Shown here piece by piece: positions 62,213 through 64,000 of a stretch of DNA of 64,000 nt. The stretch covers positions 186,001 to 250,000 of the forward strand of contig NZ_JAMCCQ010000004.1 in NCBI RefSeq assembly GCF_023370775.1, read 5' to 3'. The notes under the pieces were generated by a model. That model worked only from the letters and a program-made list of their open reading frames with translations, ran no database searches and had not been told where the DNA came from. Position 1 is the first letter of the stretch; every line of letters begins with the position of its first letter. The translations under genes were made by a program, and so were the position numbers. Source of the DNA: Marivita sp. GX14005. Its GTDB lineage: Bacteria > Pseudomonadota > Alphaproteobacteria > Rhodobacterales > Rhodobacteraceae.

Positions 62213-63310
62213 ATGAGCGATTTGCAGACCGACACGGGAAAGACGCCGCGCAACCCTGCCGGGCCGGTGGCCCTTTTCGTGATCGCGCTGCTCGTGATCG
62301 GGGTCGTGCTTTATGCGCTGGCCGACCGTCGCGCGCCGGCCTCCTCGCGTGGGATCGTGTCGGCGCATGTCGTGCAGATCGCGCCGCGCGTGTCGGGCGA
62401 GGTGATCGCGGTGCATGTCGAAGATGACGCGCTTGTCGAGGCGGGCGATCCGCTCTTCTCGCTCGATCCGCGCCCGTTCGAGCTGTCCGTGGCGCAGGCG
62501 GAAGCGAACCTGACGACGACGGTGCAGAATATCGACGCCTCGGGTGCCTCGCTTCTGGCGGCGCAGGCGGCGGTGACGCAGGCGCGCACCGCACTGGAGA
62601 CAACGCGCGCGCAGGCCGAGCGCACCTTGCGGCTCGAGGAACGCGGCATCGCGTCTTCAGCGCAGGGCGATACCGCGCGCCAGCAGGTCGCGGAGGCCGA
62701 GGCGCGGCTGGCGACGGCGGAGGCGAATCTGGAAAGCGCGCGCAAGCAGCTTGGCGCGCAGGGCGAGGATAACCCGGCCATCGAGGCCGCGCAGACGCAG
62801 CTGGAGCGTGCGCAATACGATCTGGCGTCCACCACCGTCACCGCGCCGCATCGCGGGGTGGTCACGAATGTCATGTTGTCCGAAGGCCAGTTCCTCGGGG
62901 CGGGGCAGGCGGCGCTGACCTTCATCGACGCCGATGCCGCGTGGGTTACCGTCGATCTGCGCGAGAACCAGTTGCAGCTGGTCGAGCCGGGCGATCCGGT
63001 GAAACTTCTATTCGATGCCGCGCCGGGCCGGATTTACGACGGGCGCGTGCAGAGCATCGCCTGGGGCATCAATCCGGGTCGCAATGTGCAGGGCGGGCTG
63101 GTGGTGAACCAGCCGACGAACCGCTGGTTCGAGCCGGCGCGGCGGATTCCCGTCAGGGTCGAGCTGGCCGGCGGGCTGGATGCGTGGCCGGAGCAGGCGC
63201 GCGTCGGCGGCAAGGTTCACGCGCTCATCCTCGCGGGCGGCGGCGGGCCGATCGCGTGGATCGGGCAGGCGCTGCAACGGCTGCGCGCCTACACCAGTTT
63301 CCTGCATTAG
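62213..63310 (+). CDS. HlyD/EmrA-family membrane fusion protein
   Basis: 365 residues. One N-terminal anchor ('PVALFVIALLVIGVVLYAL'), then biotinyl-lipoyl halves 'APRVSGEVIAVHVEDDALVE' and 'TVTAPHRGVVTNVMLSEGQF' flanking a long coiled-coil with repeated 'AEARLATAEANLESARKQL'-like heptads, and a beta-barrel end 'AWVTVDLRENQLQLVEPGDP'. It bridges an inner membrane pump to the outer membrane. It is followed nine bases later by the DUF2955 transporter, its likely partner. It is divergent from the peptide operon. Confidence 0.92.
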   Translation: MSDLQTDTGKTPRNPAGPVALFVIALLVIGVVLYALADRRAPASSRGIVSAHVVQIAPRVSGEVIAVHVEDDALVEAGDPLFSLDPRPFELSVAQAEANLTTTVQNIDASGASLLAAQAAVTQARTALETTRAQAERTLRLEERGIASSAQGDTARQQVAEAEARLATAEANLESARKQLGAQGEDNPAIEAAQTQLERAQYDLASTTVTAPHRGVVTNVMLSEGQFLGAGQAALTFIDADAAWVTVDLRENQLQLVEPGDPVKLLFDAAPGRIYDGRVQSIAWGINPGRNVQGGLVVNQPTNRWFEPARRIPVRVELAGGLDAWPEQARVGGKVHALILAGGGGPIAWIGQALQRLRAYTSFLH

Positions 63311-63319
63311 GGCCGCGCC

Positions 63320-64000
63320 ATGTATGTCACGCCGCGCCCCAGCCCTGTTGACGATCCGCTCTATGCGATGCGGCTCGGTCTGACCGGGACGCTGGCCTAT
63401 CTGGCGATCCCGATCCTCAACCCGGCGCTGCCGCCGATCATCGCTGCGCTGCCCGTGGGTCTGATCGCGGCGCAGCGCAAGGCGTTCAACCCGGCCAAGA
63501 TGATCGCCGCGCCCATCGTGATGATCGTGTTGACGGCGCTCATGACCTGGCTGGTCGAGCAGATGCGCCCGATGCCCGCCGTCTATGTCGGGGCGATGTG
63601 GCTGATCTATTTCATGGCCTTCCGCGAGATCCTGCGCACCGGCGCGCCGCTGGGGATGCTCATCATCATCGTGGCGGTGCTGATGTCGGTGATGGGAATG
63701 CATGGCAGCGCCACGGTCGAGGCGATGCGCGACAATTTCATGATGGCCGCCATCGTCGCTTTCGTGGTGGGGCCGATCGTCTATCTGGTGTTGCCCGCGC
63801 GCACGGCGGAGAAGCACATCGATGAGCCTGTGCCGAGCCCCGGCAACATCAATATCGGCGCGGGCATCCGTGCCAGCGTGCTGCTATTGCTGAGCTTCTG
63901 GCTTTATGCCGTGATGCAGCCGGCTGACATGATGATGGCGATGGTGGCCGCGATGGTGATCGTCTTTCCCACCCGCACCCGCGTCTGGGACGAGGCGATG
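63320..64000 (+). CDS. DUF2955/FUSC-like transporter (3' end beyond window)
   Basis: 227 codons visible, open at the right edge. N-terminal 'MYVTPRPSPVDDPLYAMRLG' and at least six hydrophobic helices ('LAIPILNPALPPIIAALPVG', 'IIIVAVLMSVMGMHGSATVE', 'AAIVAFVVGPIVYLVLPART'). This pattern is that of DUF2955 proteins, related to aromatic acid exporters (AaeB/FUSC), which work with an HlyD-type protein such as the one just upstream. The substrate is likely an aromatic or hydrophobic acid; not proven. Confidence 0.82.
   Translation, partial: MYVTPRPSPVDDPLYAMRLGLTGTLAYLAIPILNPALPPIIAALPVGLIAAQRKAFNPAKMIAAPIVMIVLTALMTWLVEQMRPMPAVYVGAMWLIYFMAFREILRTGAPLGMLIIIVAVLMSVMGMHGSATVEAMRDNFMMAAIVAFVVGPIVYLVLPARTAEKHIDEPVPSPGNINIGAGIRASVLLLLSFWLYAVMQPADMMMAMVAAMVIVFPTRTRVWDEAM

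Overview
The window looks like a high-GC alphaproteobacterial replicon, most likely from the Rhodobacterales (roseobacter/Paracoccus-type bacteria). The pointers are the overall composition, the gene families, a type II-C CRISPR locus, and above all a plasmid-style replication module with a small DnaA-like initiator next to divergent parA and parB. That module suggests this is an extrachromosomal element (large plasmid or chromid) rather than the main chromosome. This placement is inferred from sequence features alone.

Layout. 1-8.1 kb: a catabolic cluster. A partial aminotransferase is divergent from an FAD/Fe-S 2-hydroxyacid dehydrogenase, a GntR regulator, a crotonase and a CaiB-type CoA transferase. 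A debris fragment of a peptide-binding protein and two SDR dehydrogenases follow. 8.4-11.5 kb: a small winged-helix protein and a membrane PQQ sugar/quinate dehydrogenase. 11.8-18.8 kb: a complete phosphate regulon (phoR-pstSCAB-phoU-phoB, minus strand) with a three-unit Pho box before pstS. 18.9-27.6 kb: the mobile or plasmid backbone. It holds a PIN/RHH toxin-antitoxin operon, a decayed type II-C CRISPR-Cas locus (tracrRNA, cas9 and cas1 pseudogenes, intact cas2, two-repeat array), parB-parA carrying five copies of an 18-bp palindrome, and an origin with iterons plus the DnaA-like initiator. 27.8-31.5 kb: an osmoprotectant ABC importer.

31.5-47.9 kb: envelope and lipid genes (metallophosphoesterase, lipid kinase, opgG/D-opgH glucan synthesis, cytochrome b561, CDP-alcohol phosphatidyltransferase, an alkaline-phosphatase-superfamily membrane enzyme, a flippase-like protein). 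A D-amino-acid dehydrogenase with a DMT exporter, and an NMT1/THI5-type ABC importer with a fused double permease, are also here. 48-52.4 kb: a serine hydrolase, a DMT exporter preceded by a translationally coupled leader peptide with an embedded terminator hairpin, and a YciB-like protein of lower GC. 52.4-62.1 kb: a nine-gene minus-strand operon (peptide ABC importer, gamma-glutamyltransferase, DUF1028 protein, TauE/SafE exporter, GntR regulator) behind a palindromic operator. It is probably for scavenging glutathione or gamma-glutamyl compounds. 62.2-64 kb: an HlyD/DUF2955 efflux pair, cut by the window edge.

The most notable material is the CRISPR relic. Its tracrRNA still pairs with the two surviving repeats although Cas9 has lost its bridge helix, RuvC-II and most of HNH. 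The par palindromes written into the parA and parB coding sequence, and the leader-peptide attenuator, are next in interest.
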